A stretch of 64,000 bases of DNA from Saccharospirillum salsuginis (lineage in GTDB: Bacteria > Pseudomonadota > Gammaproteobacteria > Pseudomonadales > Natronospirillaceae), in the NCBI RefSeq assembly GCF_014651855.1, contig NZ_BMXR01000005.1:195471-259470 (forward strand), given 5' to 3'. The position numbers and the translations under genes were made by a program. The notes beneath the pieces are model-generated. The model searched no databases and was not told the DNA's origin. It saw nothing but the letters and a program-made list of their open reading frames with translations. This document shows positions 25,568-34,700 of the stretch, in pieces (the stretch's first letter is position 1; each line of letters opens with the position of its first letter).

Positions 25568-26544
25568 AGGTCGTGCTCCAGATCGCCTTCGGCATCGGCT
25601 TCCAGCATGGCCAGCAAGTCGATCATGTCGTCCGGCATATCGGACTGCCAGCCCATGGGTTCGCCGGTGGCGGGATGCACCAGTTCCAGATAGGCCGCGT
25701 GCAGCGCCTGGCGCTTGAATTCGCGTAGCGCCTCGGCCACCGGTCGGTTAACGTCTTTGGGCAGGCGGTTGCGGCCGGCGTAGAGTTGATCGCCAACCAG
25801 CGGGTAGCCGATGTGCGCCATGTGCACCCGGATCTGGTGGGTGCGGCCGGTTTCCAGCTTGCAGCGGATCAGGGTGTGGTTGCGGTAGCGCTCCAGCACG
25901 CGGTAGTGAGTGATCGCTTCCTTACCCACCGGCGTGACCGCCATCTTGATGCGGTGCGTCGGGTGGCGACCGATGGGTTCGTCGACAACCCCGCCACCGG
26001 TCATGACACCGGTGACCACGGCCTCGTATTCCCGGCCCATGGTCCGGTCCTGCAGCTGGCTGACCAGTGAGGTGTGGGCACTCAGGGTCCGGGCGACCAC
26101 CATCAGCCCGGAAGTGTCCTTGTCCAGACGGTGTACGATACCGGCACGGGGTACGGCTTTGAGCTCCGGATACCGATACAGCAGGCCGTTCAACACGGTA
26201 CCGCCTGGAGTGCCGGCGCCGGGGTGGACCACCAGGCCGACCGGTTTGTCGATGACGATGATGTCGTCGTCCTCGTGAACGACCGCCAGTTCGACCGGCT
26301 CGGCCTCCCAGCGCTCCTCGGGCACCAGTTCGACGTCCAGTTCGAGGGTTTCGCCGCCGATCAGTTTGTCGCGCGGCTTGCGGGTCTGGCCGTCGACCGT
26401 GAGGTGGCCGTCCTTGATCCACTGCTGGATGCGCGAGCGCGAGTGATCGCTGAACAAAGCGGCAGCGATCTGATCAAAGCGTTTTTGGCCCATGTCCAGA
26501 GGGACCTGAACGCGGTCTTCCAGCCGTTGGTGAGAATCGGTCAT
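25564..26544 (-). CDS. rluD: 23S rRNA pseudouridine(1911/1915/1917) synthase
   Basis: 326 residues from ATG 26544 (a longer frame to 26583 would run into the bamD leader). An N-terminal S4 domain (RFDQIAAALFSDHSRSRIQQ) precedes the RluA-type catalytic domain, with AGIVHRLDKDTSGLMVVART containing the catalytic Asp and ETGRTHQIRVHMAHIGYPLV. RluD makes three pseudouridines in helix 69 of 23S rRNA, important for ribosome assembly. It is divergent from bamD, a very conserved pair, and coupled to pgeF. Confidence 0.95.
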   Translation of the reverse strand: MTDSHQRLEDRVQVPLDMGQKRFDQIAAALFSDHSRSRIQQWIKDGHLTVDGQTRKPRDKLIGGETLELDVELVPEERWEAEPVELAVVHEDDDIIVIDKPVGLVVHPGAGTPGGTVLNGLLYRYPELKAVPRAGIVHRLDKDTSGLMVVARTLSAHTSLVSQLQDRTMGREYEAVVTGVMTGGGVVDEPIGRHPTHRIKMAVTPVGKEAITHYRVLERYRNHTLIRCKLETGRTHQIRVHMAHIGYPLVGDQLYAGRNRLPKDVNRPVAEALREFKRQALHAAYLELVHPATGEPMGWQSDMPDDMIDLLAMLEADAEGDLEHDL

Positions 26545-26609
26545 TGGTGCCCTTCGTTGCCTGTGGTTACAATAGCCGCCCATTGTACTGCAAGGGCCGG
26601 ATTCAACCC

Positions 26610-27449
26610 ATGCCTCATCGCTTTTCCCTTCGTGCCGCCCGCATCATTGTCGCGGCCTTCGTCACCACCCTGATGCTGGGTGGCTGCAGCCTGTTTCGAC
26701 CGAACACTCAGGAGTCCGAGCAGGCGCTCTATGACGCCGCCAACCGGCAGCTGGAGAGCCGTAAATACACGCTGGCGATCGACACCCTGGAGCGGCTCGA
26801 AGGCCGCTTCCCGTTCGGTCGTTACGCCCAGCAACTGCAGTTGGACCTGATGTACGCCCGCTACATGAGCGGCGACTACGCCCAGGCGCTGCTCGACGCC
26901 GACCGCTTCACCCGCCTTAACCCGGACCATCCGACGGTCGATTACGCCTGGTACCTGAAAGGCATGAGCTACTACAAGCTCTATGAACGCAACAGCGGCC
27001 TGACCGGCACCGGCGACCTGGCCCAGCGCTCCCAGGAGGAAGGCGAGAACGCCTTCAACGCCCTGCGCACCTTTGTCACGCGGTTCCCGCAAAGCACGTA
27101 CCGGGCCGAGGCGCTGGACACCATGATCCTGCTGAAAGACGCCCTGGCACGGCACGAACTGATCGTCGCCGACTACTACATGCGTCGCGATGCCTGGATT
27201 GCCGCCGCCGAACGCGCCCAGGTAGTTCGGCAGCATTATCCGGGTGTCAGCGCCCAGGGGGATGCCCTGGTCGTGCTGATCGAATCCTATAAAGCGATGG
27301 GATTGGAGGAAGAACGGCAGGTGGCGCTGGAGCAGTTGAAGGCGGACTACCCGGAACATCCGACACTGGCGAGCGGGAGCTACAAGTCGCCCTATCTTCA
27401 GCAGGACCGGTGGTGGTTGAAGATTTTGACGTTGGGGTGGTTCAGTTAA
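26610..27449 (+). CDS. bamD: Outer-membrane assembly lipoprotein BamD (ComL)
   Basis: 279 residues from ATG 26610, chosen because it begins the signal peptide ending in the lipobox LGGC. Tetratricopeptide repeats follow, including EQALYDAANRQLESRKYTLA, LERLEGRFPFGRYAQQLQLD and DADRFTRLNPDHPTVDYAWY. BamD is the essential partner of BamA in the outer-membrane beta-barrel machinery. The segment RNSGLTGTGDLAQRSQEEGE lies in the usual loop. It is about 35 residues longer than the E. coli protein at the C-terminus. Confidence 0.95.
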   Translation: MPHRFSLRAARIIVAAFVTTLMLGGCSLFRPNTQESEQALYDAANRQLESRKYTLAIDTLERLEGRFPFGRYAQQLQLDLMYARYMSGDYAQALLDADRFTRLNPDHPTVDYAWYLKGMSYYKLYERNSGLTGTGDLAQRSQEEGENAFNALRTFVTRFPQSTYRAEALDTMILLKDALARHELIVADYYMRRDAWIAAAERAQVVRQHYPGVSAQGDALVVLIESYKAMGLEEERQVALEQLKADYPEHPTLASGSYKSPYLQQDRWWLKILTLGWFS

Positions 27450-27453
27450 TCAT

Positions 27454-27507
27454 GTCGCGCACGGCGTGCGCTCCTACATTACTGTGGGAGCTCACTCCGT
27501 GCGCGAC
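27454..27507. repeat. Paired REP-like sequences forming a long inverted repeat
   Basis: The unit starting GTCGCGCACGGCGTGCGCTC (27454-27478) and the unit ending CCGTGCGCGAC (27483-27507) are inverted copies around TTAC, each also internally palindromic. The GCGCTCCTACA end matches the REP at 21858. It sits between the converging bamD and HAD genes and could act as a bidirectional transcript end. Confidence 0.7.
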
Positions 27508-27524
27508 CTAAATAACCCACAAAC

Positions 27525-28181
27525 CTAACACGCACACGCCAGATTAGCCCGAATAGTAGCTACCAACGCCTCAGGCGTCTCCACCAGACTGTGCGCGCCG
27601 CCGGCCAGCAACTCCTCGTTTTGCCCATAGCCCCAGGCCACACCGATGGCCGTCAGATCATGGTGGCGGGCCGCTTCCATATCATACCGGGTATCGCCGA
27701 TCATCACGGTTTCCGCCCGGCGCAGGCTTTCTTCCTGCAGCAGATGAGCCAGCAGTTCCGGTTTGTGGCCGAGCGAACCATCGGCTTCGGACCCGTACAC
27801 TTCGGTGAACCAGCGCGACAGACCGGTCACGTCCAACAGTCTATGGGCTACCTTGCGGTATTTGGCCGTTGCCACGAACTGTTGGCAACCGGCCTGGCTC
27901 AGGGCTTCCAGTGTCTCGACAATGCCCGGAAACACCGGGCTTTCGCCGATTAATTCATCGTAACAGGCCCGGTAGTGTTCCACCGCCGCTTCGACACGAT
28001 CGGAGTCGTCGGTCGCCAGGAATTGGGCGAAGGTGCTGTGAATGGACGGCCCGATAAAGGGTCGTAAATCGGCTTCGGGCAGGACAGCCAGACCAAAGGC
28101 TTCGCGGGTTCGGTTCATGGAGCGGGTAATGACCGGCATGGAGTCCACCAGGGTGCCGTCGAGATCCCACAATACATTCAT
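27525..28181 (-). CDS. HAD-superfamily phosphatase, phosphoglycolate-phosphatase-like
   Basis: 218 residues from ATG 28181, which overlaps the nadE stop (ATGA). HAD motif I is WDLDGTLVDS near the N-terminus; the cap helices follow; motif II is QFVATAK; motif III is the K in LGHKPELLAHLLQ; and motif IV is TVMIGDTRYDMEAARHH. All catalytic residues are present. It is closest to the Gph/PhnX-like group that hydrolyse small phosphorylated metabolites in the cytoplasm; the substrate is not determined. Coupling to nadE suggests a repair or salvage role but this is speculative. Confidence 0.85.
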   Translation of the reverse strand: MNVLWDLDGTLVDSMPVITRSMNRTREAFGLAVLPEADLRPFIGPSIHSTFAQFLATDDSDRVEAAVEHYRACYDELIGESPVFPGIVETLEALSQAGCQQFVATAKYRKVAHRLLDVTGLSRWFTEVYGSEADGSLGHKPELLAHLLQEESLRRAETVMIGDTRYDMEAARHHDLTAIGVAWGYGQNEELLAGGAHSLVETPEALVATIRANLACAC

Positions 28182-29800
28182 ACGCCGGGTTTCCAACCTT
28201 GAGTGATGGGGTAGCGCCGGTCCCGTCCGAAGCCGCGCGGAGTCACCCGCACGCCTTCCGGAGCCTGGCGGCGTTTGTATTCGTTGATGTCGATGAGTCG
28301 GATGACCTTGTAGACGGTGTCCCGGTCGAACCCGGCGCTCACGATGGTATCGAGGCTTTCATCGCGCTCGACGTAGCGTTCGATAATGGCGTCGAGGGTG
28401 TCGTAGTCCGGCAGGCTGTCCTCGTCTTTCTGATCCGGCGCCAGTTCGGCCGACGGCGGCCGGGTGATGACTCGTTCCGGTATCACCAGTCCCTGCTCGT
28501 TGCGCCATTTCGCCAGACTATAGACCCAGGTCTTGGGCACATCCTTCAAGGCGTTGAAACCGCCACACATATCGCCGTACAGAGTGGCGTAACCGACGGC
28601 CATCTCACTCTTGTTGCCCGTGGTCAGCACCATGTGGCCGAGTTTGTTGGACAGCGCCATTAAAAAGAGACCGCGCATTCGAGATTGCATGTTTTGTTCG
28701 GTGGTGTCGACCGCGCGGTCCCCGAACAGGGGTGAGACGGTTTTGTGCGCGGCTTCGTAGGCATCACCGATAGGCAATACCTCATATCGAATGCCCAGCA
28801 ACTGGGCTTCCTCTTCGGCGTCTTCCAGGCTGATTTTGGCCGTGTATTCGTAGGGCATCATCACCGCCATGACCCGGTCCGCTCCCAGGGCATCGACCGC
28901 AATGGCCGCACTCAGACCGGAATCGATACCGCCGGACAGCCCCAGTACCACACCCGGAAAGCCGTTGCGGTTGACGTAATCCGCCAGGCCCAGTTTCAGC
29001 GCGCCGTACAGCTCCGCTTCGACACTCAATTCAGGCGCCTGACTGGGTGTAACCACTTGCCAACCACCCGCCTTCGGGGCGAGCTCGAAGCACTGCAGGG
29101 ATTCTTCAAAGACCGGCAGGGTCACCGGTATTTGGCCGTCGTTCTGGGCGATGAAGGAGCCGCCGTCGAACAGCAACTCATCCTGACCGCCAATGTGATT
29201 CACATAGACGGTGGTCATGTTGTAGGCCTTGGAGACCCGCGCGACCTGGGCATGGCGCTCGGCCACCCGGTCGATGTGATAGGGGCTGCCGTTGATGTTG
29301 ATGTTGATGTCCGCACCGGCCTCGGACGCCCGGCGGGCCGGGCCGTCGTACCAGATGTCCTCGCAGATGGTCAGAGCGATGCGGGCGCCCTTGTATTCGA
29401 AGACGCAGGTATCCGAGCCTTTCTGGAAATAGCGCTTTTCGTCGAAGACCTGGTAATTCGGTAAGTGCTGTTTGCGGTAATCGGCCACAATGCGACCGGA
29501 CTCGATCACCATCGCCTTGTTGTAGAGCTTGCCGTTCTCACGCTCGGGGTAGCCGACCACCATGGCGATGGGCAGGTTGGCGGCTTTCAGTTCGTCGATC
29601 GCCGTATCAATGCGCCGGGTCAGGCTGGGCCGCAACAGCAGGTCTTCCGGCGGATAGCCCGCCAGGGTCAGCTCCGGGAACACGACCATATCGGCCTGTT
29701 GAGTCATGGCCGTACGCGCGAGATCCAGCACTTTTCGGGTGTTGCCGGGAATGTCCCCCACCGGGAACCGATGCTGGGCCAAAGCGATGCGCAGTGTCAT
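28178..29800 (-). CDS. nadE: Glutamine-dependent NAD+ synthetase
   Basis: 540 residues with two domains. The N-terminal carbon-nitrogen hydrolase (glutaminase) domain carries FPELTLAGYPPEDLL (Glu), YRKQHLPNYQVFDE (Lys) and ALTICEDIWYDG (Cys), the full triad. The C-terminal synthetase has the PP-loop LSGGIDSGLSAAIAVDALG and TTGNKSEMAVGYATLYGDM. It adenylates nicotinic acid adenine dinucleotide and amidates it with glutamine ammonia, the last step of NAD synthesis. It is the first gene of a pair with the HAD phosphatase. Confidence 0.96.
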   Translation of the reverse strand: MTLRIALAQHRFPVGDIPGNTRKVLDLARTAMTQQADMVVFPELTLAGYPPEDLLLRPSLTRRIDTAIDELKAANLPIAMVVGYPERENGKLYNKAMVIESGRIVADYRKQHLPNYQVFDEKRYFQKGSDTCVFEYKGARIALTICEDIWYDGPARRASEAGADINININGSPYHIDRVAERHAQVARVSKAYNMTTVYVNHIGGQDELLFDGGSFIAQNDGQIPVTLPVFEESLQCFELAPKAGGWQVVTPSQAPELSVEAELYGALKLGLADYVNRNGFPGVVLGLSGGIDSGLSAAIAVDALGADRVMAVMMPYEYTAKISLEDAEEEAQLLGIRYEVLPIGDAYEAAHKTVSPLFGDRAVDTTEQNMQSRMRGLFLMALSNKLGHMVLTTGNKSEMAVGYATLYGDMCGGFNALKDVPKTWVYSLAKWRNEQGLVIPERVITRPPSAELAPDQKDEDSLPDYDTLDAIIERYVERDESLDTIVSAGFDRDTVYKVIRLIDINEYKRRQAPEGVRVTPRGFGRDRRYPITQGWKPGV

Positions 29801-29998
29801 TACCCTCTCCTACCATACCGTGCGCGGGGGCGGTATTGTCCGGGAAAGGGGCGGGTAGGACAAGCGTACTGGATTTCTCTGGTATTCCTGGTAACTGGAC
29901 TCCCTCAGGTATCGGCCCACCCTGGCGGCGATTATCCAGTAGACCCATGAAGTGAGCCTCGATAGCACCCACCTCGCCAGTATCATTGACAGGAAGAC

Positions 29999-30039
29999 GC
30001 CATATAAGCCCAGGCGATTCTTGCCCGGTCTTATATGGC
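29999..30039. repeat. Perfect inverted repeat, 10-bp arms
   Basis: GCCATATAAG (29999-30008) and CTTATATGGC (30030-30039) flank an inner CC..GGC/GCC..GG stretch, giving a long hairpin. It starts 23 bases before the end of the KilA-N gene and could be its transcript end, though no T run follows. The rest of 29801-29998 shows no gene. Confidence 0.6.
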
Positions 30040-30061
30040 CTCAGTTAATAGCGAACGTCGC

Positions 30062-30799
30062 TTACTCTCCTGCCGATTCAGCCAGCGGCAAAGCCTCGTT
30101 TCCCTTTGCGACCATACCCACCACAGCCGCCCGGCTCAGCCAGTCGCAGAACACCATTTCGCAGTAGTGGAAACCCCGACCCCGAAAGCCGCCTTCCAGC
30201 CAACTCAGCAGGCTGTGTTTCAATGCCATTTCCGCATCCCCGGGGTTGGAGCGCGCCAGACATCGCGTCTGCTCGTAGAAATCCCTTCCGCGCCCTGCGG
30301 CTTCCTCCGCCGTCAAGGCGTCCTGCCCGTCGAATTCCCACCAGGCGATATCGCCCGATCGGTCCTCATCCCAGCGCAGGTCGCGGACGTAACCCAGGTC
30401 ATACCGGGTGTGGGGATTGTGATCGAAAGTGACCGAATCCGGTCGGGCGCCCATAGCCCGTAATACCGCCAGAGCGAAGCCGGAACCCACCCACAGCGCG
30501 TAGGCTTCGGCCAGCTGCCGCTGGGCGAAAATCGAGAGTGACGCGCCCGGCTGTTTGGATCGGCGAGGATCGGCCGGAATAAATAGCTCTCCACGTCGCT
30601 TATCCAGATCCGTCGTCCAGGCCTTGGCCTGCGGGGTTTCCAGAAAACAATCGGGATGGTGTGCCGGGTCTCCGCCGGCTGCTTGGTGCAGGTCGTTCAG
30701 GGAATAGAAATCGCCACGTCGGCGAACGGGATGGGACAAGATGGTAAGAGAATTATTTTGGGACGAGCGTGTTTGTGACGTATCATGTTTGATAGCCAT
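30062..30799 (-). CDS. KilA-N domain protein (phage-type DNA-binding)
   Basis: 245 residues from ATG 30799, with AGGAG 7 bases upstream. The N-terminal half contains DFYSLNDLHQAAGGDPAHHP and ETPQAKAWTTDLDKRRGELF, the KilA-N pattern (Y-S-L-N-D-L-H-x-A-x-G). This DNA-binding module is found in phage antirepressors and phage-derived regulators. A second Trp-rich half (GDIAWWEFDGQDALTAEEAA...) is not recognised. No other phage genes adjoin it, so it is probably a lone remnant or domesticated regulator. Confidence 0.7.
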   Translation of the reverse strand: MAIKHDTSQTRSSQNNSLTILSHPVRRRGDFYSLNDLHQAAGGDPAHHPDCFLETPQAKAWTTDLDKRRGELFIPADPRRSKQPGASLSIFAQRQLAEAYALWVGSGFALAVLRAMGARPDSVTFDHNPHTRYDLGYVRDLRWDEDRSGDIAWWEFDGQDALTAEEAAGRGRDFYEQTRCLARSNPGDAEMALKHSLLSWLEGGFRGRGFHYCEMVFCDWLSRAAVVGMVAKGNEALPLAESAGE

Positions 30800-31512
30800 T
30801 GGTTGACTCCTTGCAAGTCGACTTTTGGTCAGCTGCCATCGGGTGTTCGCAGCACCCGTTGGTAGCGCTTGTTTTCTACTCAATTACGTCGATAGTGCGA
30901 CCTTTCGTTGTTGAGCGAATCGTACGCAAAGTGCGGTTCACGCACCCGTCTATTCACTCATGAAACACTGGGTAAATCAACAGTTTTTTGCAGCAGTGAC
31001 TAGATCGAATTCTGAACATTAAGAGTCGATAATGACTCGACAACGTCTTCCAGGGAAGTACTCTCAGGACACGAACCGCTCGCTTTGGTATTTCGATTTC
31101 CCTCACCTGCTGGACGAAGTGAAACGATTACAGGAAGATTCCGAATGAACCCGGAACATGGCCCAGCCTTACTCTTTATTGGCTAACCCCTTCCCTACCA
31201 TTTTACCCAGTCATATCTAATGCTGCTCTTCGTAACACGTCTGGTCCCTTGTTTACGTCCGCAGACAATGGTTAGCCCTCGTTGCCATGACTTTCGTAGC
31301 TACGACACCGGTTTGAATAGATTAATAGAGGATGCACTATAAAATCTCATCCAGACAGTAACCTCAATTGGATACTCACCTTAACATACAGGTCTTATCT
31401 CTCTGCCCGCTGGGACTTCAACTACACCAGCCATGGTAGCTTTGGAGCCGCCATGCAAGTTCCGAAATTATTAAGCTTCCCTCTCCAGTAGAGAAAAACT
31501 CTCCATATTGGC
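30800..31512. other. Gene-poor 0.7-kb stretch, low G+C
   Basis: Apart from a 38-codon frame at 31032-31148, there is no supportable gene. The DNA is noticeably less G+C-rich than the flanking housekeeping genes. It lies downstream of the RHS locus and may be worn-out mobile DNA. No tRNA, transposase or attachment site was recognised. Confidence 0.5.
31032..31148 (+). CDS. Tiny ORF, possible gene fragment
   Basis: 38 codons, starting MTRQRLPGKYSQDTNRS and including LWYFDFPHLLDEVKRLQED. An AAGAG lies 6 bases before the ATG. The helical, aromatic-rich end looks protein-like, but no family is recognised. It could be a remnant of a larger gene or a small regulator; confidence is low. Confidence 0.2.
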   Translation: MTRQRLPGKYSQDTNRSLWYFDFPHLLDEVKRLQEDSE

Positions 31513-31740
31513 CTACTCCTGTGAAGACGACGGCCAAATAGCAGATTTCAGACAATACAGTCCAAATCCTAAGTCAAAAGCCACCCAAAGTAAAAACTCA
31601 ATAGGGTGCTCCGCATACCCCACTTCTCTGAGAGTCGCAGTACCGGCAGGGACCTTCACATACCCAGTCATTATTGCCGGTACAACAATAAAAAAAACGA
31701 GAATTACTCCAAACAATAGTTTAACTATTGTTTTATACAT
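31513..31740 (-). CDS. Small membrane protein directly 3' of the RHS gene (candidate immunity protein)
   Basis: 75 residues whose ATG begins two bases after the RHS stop codon, so translation is probably coupled. A strong N-terminal membrane helix (IVKLLFGVILVFFIVVPAIM) is followed by a short loop, HPIEFLLWVAFDLGFGLYCL as a second hydrophobic stretch, and a polar tail. Two-helix proteins encoded immediately after RHS genes are often immunity proteins against the RHS C-terminal toxin, but small membrane proteins without that role also occur; no family is recognised. Confidence 0.55.
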   Translation of the reverse strand: MYKTIVKLLFGVILVFFIVVPAIMTGYVKVPAGTATLREVGYAEHPIEFLLWVAFDLGFGLYCLKSAIWPSSSQE

Positions 31741-31742
31741 GA

Positions 31743-34700
31743 CTAAAACTGCTCCGCAATGGCACCGTCAACAACCTGCCCCGCCGCTTCGTTGGCAATA
31801 CTTCCCGCTACTGTAGTTGGTTGGAAAGGCCTAAAACCTGCGGCACCAAGCGCCCCTGCCGCTGCCGCCTGACTCCAATCCATATCTTCCAGCCCCCCAA
31901 AACACGGATCATAAGCTTGTGAAATCATGTTTCCATATGCGGACATAGATCCTTTTAACAACACTCCACCGGGAACAATATTTGTAGCAGCACCCATGGC
32001 AGCCGCGCCAACAACCTCGCCAAGGCTGCCACCATTTTGATACATGGTGTATCCATGAATAACCGCACCCACTCCAGCACTTATCAAGGGTACAAATAGG
32101 AACTTACCTTCTGGGTCAATATAGTTGATCGGATCGTTGCTCACATAGGAATAGTTATTTAGCCCCCCTTCAAAATCTATCGGATCCTTTGTGGTCCATC
32201 GACCGATTTCCGGATCATAGTCCCGCGCCCCGAACCGAGTTAGGCCGGTATCACGGTCGTATATGCCGCCCGCATACCCAAACGGTTGGAACCCAGGGTT
32301 TGTATCTGTTATGACATTACCCCAAGCGTCATAGTCCATTCGCTGGGCTATCTCACCGGTGCTGGCGTTTATTACTAGGCGCACACTGCCTAAGTGGTCA
32401 CTGATAATTCGGAAGTCGATGCCGTCCTTGATCATGTAGGCCGGGACGTTTCGCTTGTGCCCATACACGAACCGCGCTTTGATCTGGTTGTTTTGATCGA
32501 GTTCAGCCACCGGATTCAACTGCCCCTGGTACAGGAACCCTTGTTCCATGGTTCCATTGCGGAGCTTGCCTACCCTTCTATTTTGACCATCAATGACATA
32601 CTCGATGTTCGTTCCATCGGGTAGCGTGACACTTCTCAGGTTCGAAAACGCATCGTAGTCAAACTGGGTAGATTTGTTTGTGGCGGTGTCGATCTTCTCC
32701 GTCAGCTCACCGTTGGCGGTGTACCGGTATTCGTTTTCTTTGTAACGTATTAACCGGTTTTGTGCATCATATGTGGCGACCGATGCGCCGCCTTCGTGCG
32801 TTCGGTTGCCATTGGCATCGTAGTCCCAGGTCTGAATGGCGGCTCCGTTTTCCGTTACCGAGACCAGCCGGTCGTTCTGATCGAAGTTGTACTCATACTC
32901 CGTGGTGTTGCCGCCCAAGGTCTCGGTTTTACCGACAATGCGGCCCACCTCGTCGCGATGCAGCGTGTATTGGTACAGGCTTCCTGCACTGTTGCTTGCG
33001 GTGTAGTTGGCTAACTCACCGAAGTTGTTGTAGGTACGGTCGGTGGTCAGACCACCCAGTGTGGTGCCGTCCAGCAGGCCGTTTTCCGCGACGTAGTCGA
33101 TGCTCAGGTCTCCCGCTCCGGTCAGTTGGCCGTCCTGATTGTAGCTCAATGTCAGGCCGTTGCCATTGACGGTCTGTGTCACGGGTTCGAAATAGTTATT
33201 ATACTCGTAGCCCAGCGTGCCGACGATCGAGCCGCTCCAGGTGACGTCGGTCAGCAGGAATCCGTCGTACTGGTAGCCGGTTTGCTGTCCGCCAGGGGCA
33301 GTCAGGGTTTCGAGCTGGCCACTGTTGAAGGCGTCGTTTTCGCCGTAGTAGCCGTATTGATAGGAACCTTCGGGAATTAGGATATCCGTTAACTGACCGG
33401 TGGTGTCGTTGTAAACGTAATCGATCAGCATCCCATCCGGTCGAATGACGGCTTCAAGTTGCTTGTCCAGGTTGTACTGGTACTGGGTGGTCGGGTGGCC
33501 GTTTCCGATGGGAGCGTCAGTGGCATCGTCGTCAGGATTGGGTGGTAAGTATTGTTTCTGCTTATCGACGGCCGTGTATCTGAATGTGTGCAAGTCTCCA
33601 CTGGGCAAGCGGATCTCATTCAGATTGCCGTTGAGGTCATAGTCATACTCAACCACGGATCCGTCCGGGTTGGTTTGTTGCTGCACCAGACCCACCTCGT
33701 TATTGACATAGCTAACAGTCCGGCCTCGGCTGTCTGTCATTTTGTTAAGGTACCCCCAAGAATCGTAACCAAAAACGCTGGTTCGACCTGAGGTACCACC
33801 TTGATTAAGTTCGTCCAGACGTCCTCGACTGTCATAATGATAGTTGATCGCCGCAATTCCTGACAGGCTGTATTCCGATAGCAATCCAATATCATTTAGC
33901 TGACTGCTCGAAGTGATACCGCTTGACTTTGTAGTGCTCCATGAATTACTGGCTCTATCATACGATTGAACGATGGTTCGGTCATTAATTGTTATCTCTC
34001 GAGTAAAAACACTGAAAGCTTCGTCGCTTTCCACGCTACTTTCAATAGTTCTAGACTCGGCGATATTCATAACCAATCCTGCCGGTGTAATAGTGTCACT
34101 TTCTTTGACATAAGTCACATCCGAGTCAAATCGTGGGTCAAATCCGTTTTTAATATTCAATACGGTTCCATTAGGATAATCGATAGTTCTATTGCCGTTT
34201 ATATGTCTTTCCTTTGCTTTAACTGAACCGGACGGCAACGTTAGTGTACTGGTTTGCGCGCCATCAAGTTCCATATCCACCGCATACTCTTTAACACGGC
34301 CTTCACCGCTGGTCATGCCAATTTTATAGCCACTCTCCCATTCACTTCGATTCAATAGCCACCCACCTAATAGCGGATCAGTATCTTTGACCAGTCGGCC
34401 TGCATCATCGAATCGAAAGGTATTCGATTGCCCTCCAGGCTTGGAAAAGCTTTCGAGAAGACCATTAGCCTTGTACACCATGTTATAGGTTCGACCCACC
34501 GGATCACTAACAAATGTTAAATAGCCCGAACTGTTCAAATCCAAAGATGTGCGCTGACCATAAGGTGAAACAATAGCTGTCGGTCGGTCGTCAGTATCTC
34601 GCTCTATATGTGTGACCTGACCAAATTGATCTGTAATAGATACAATCGAACCCAATTCATTGTACGCGAATGCATATAGCTGCTGGTCCGTGAACCCATC

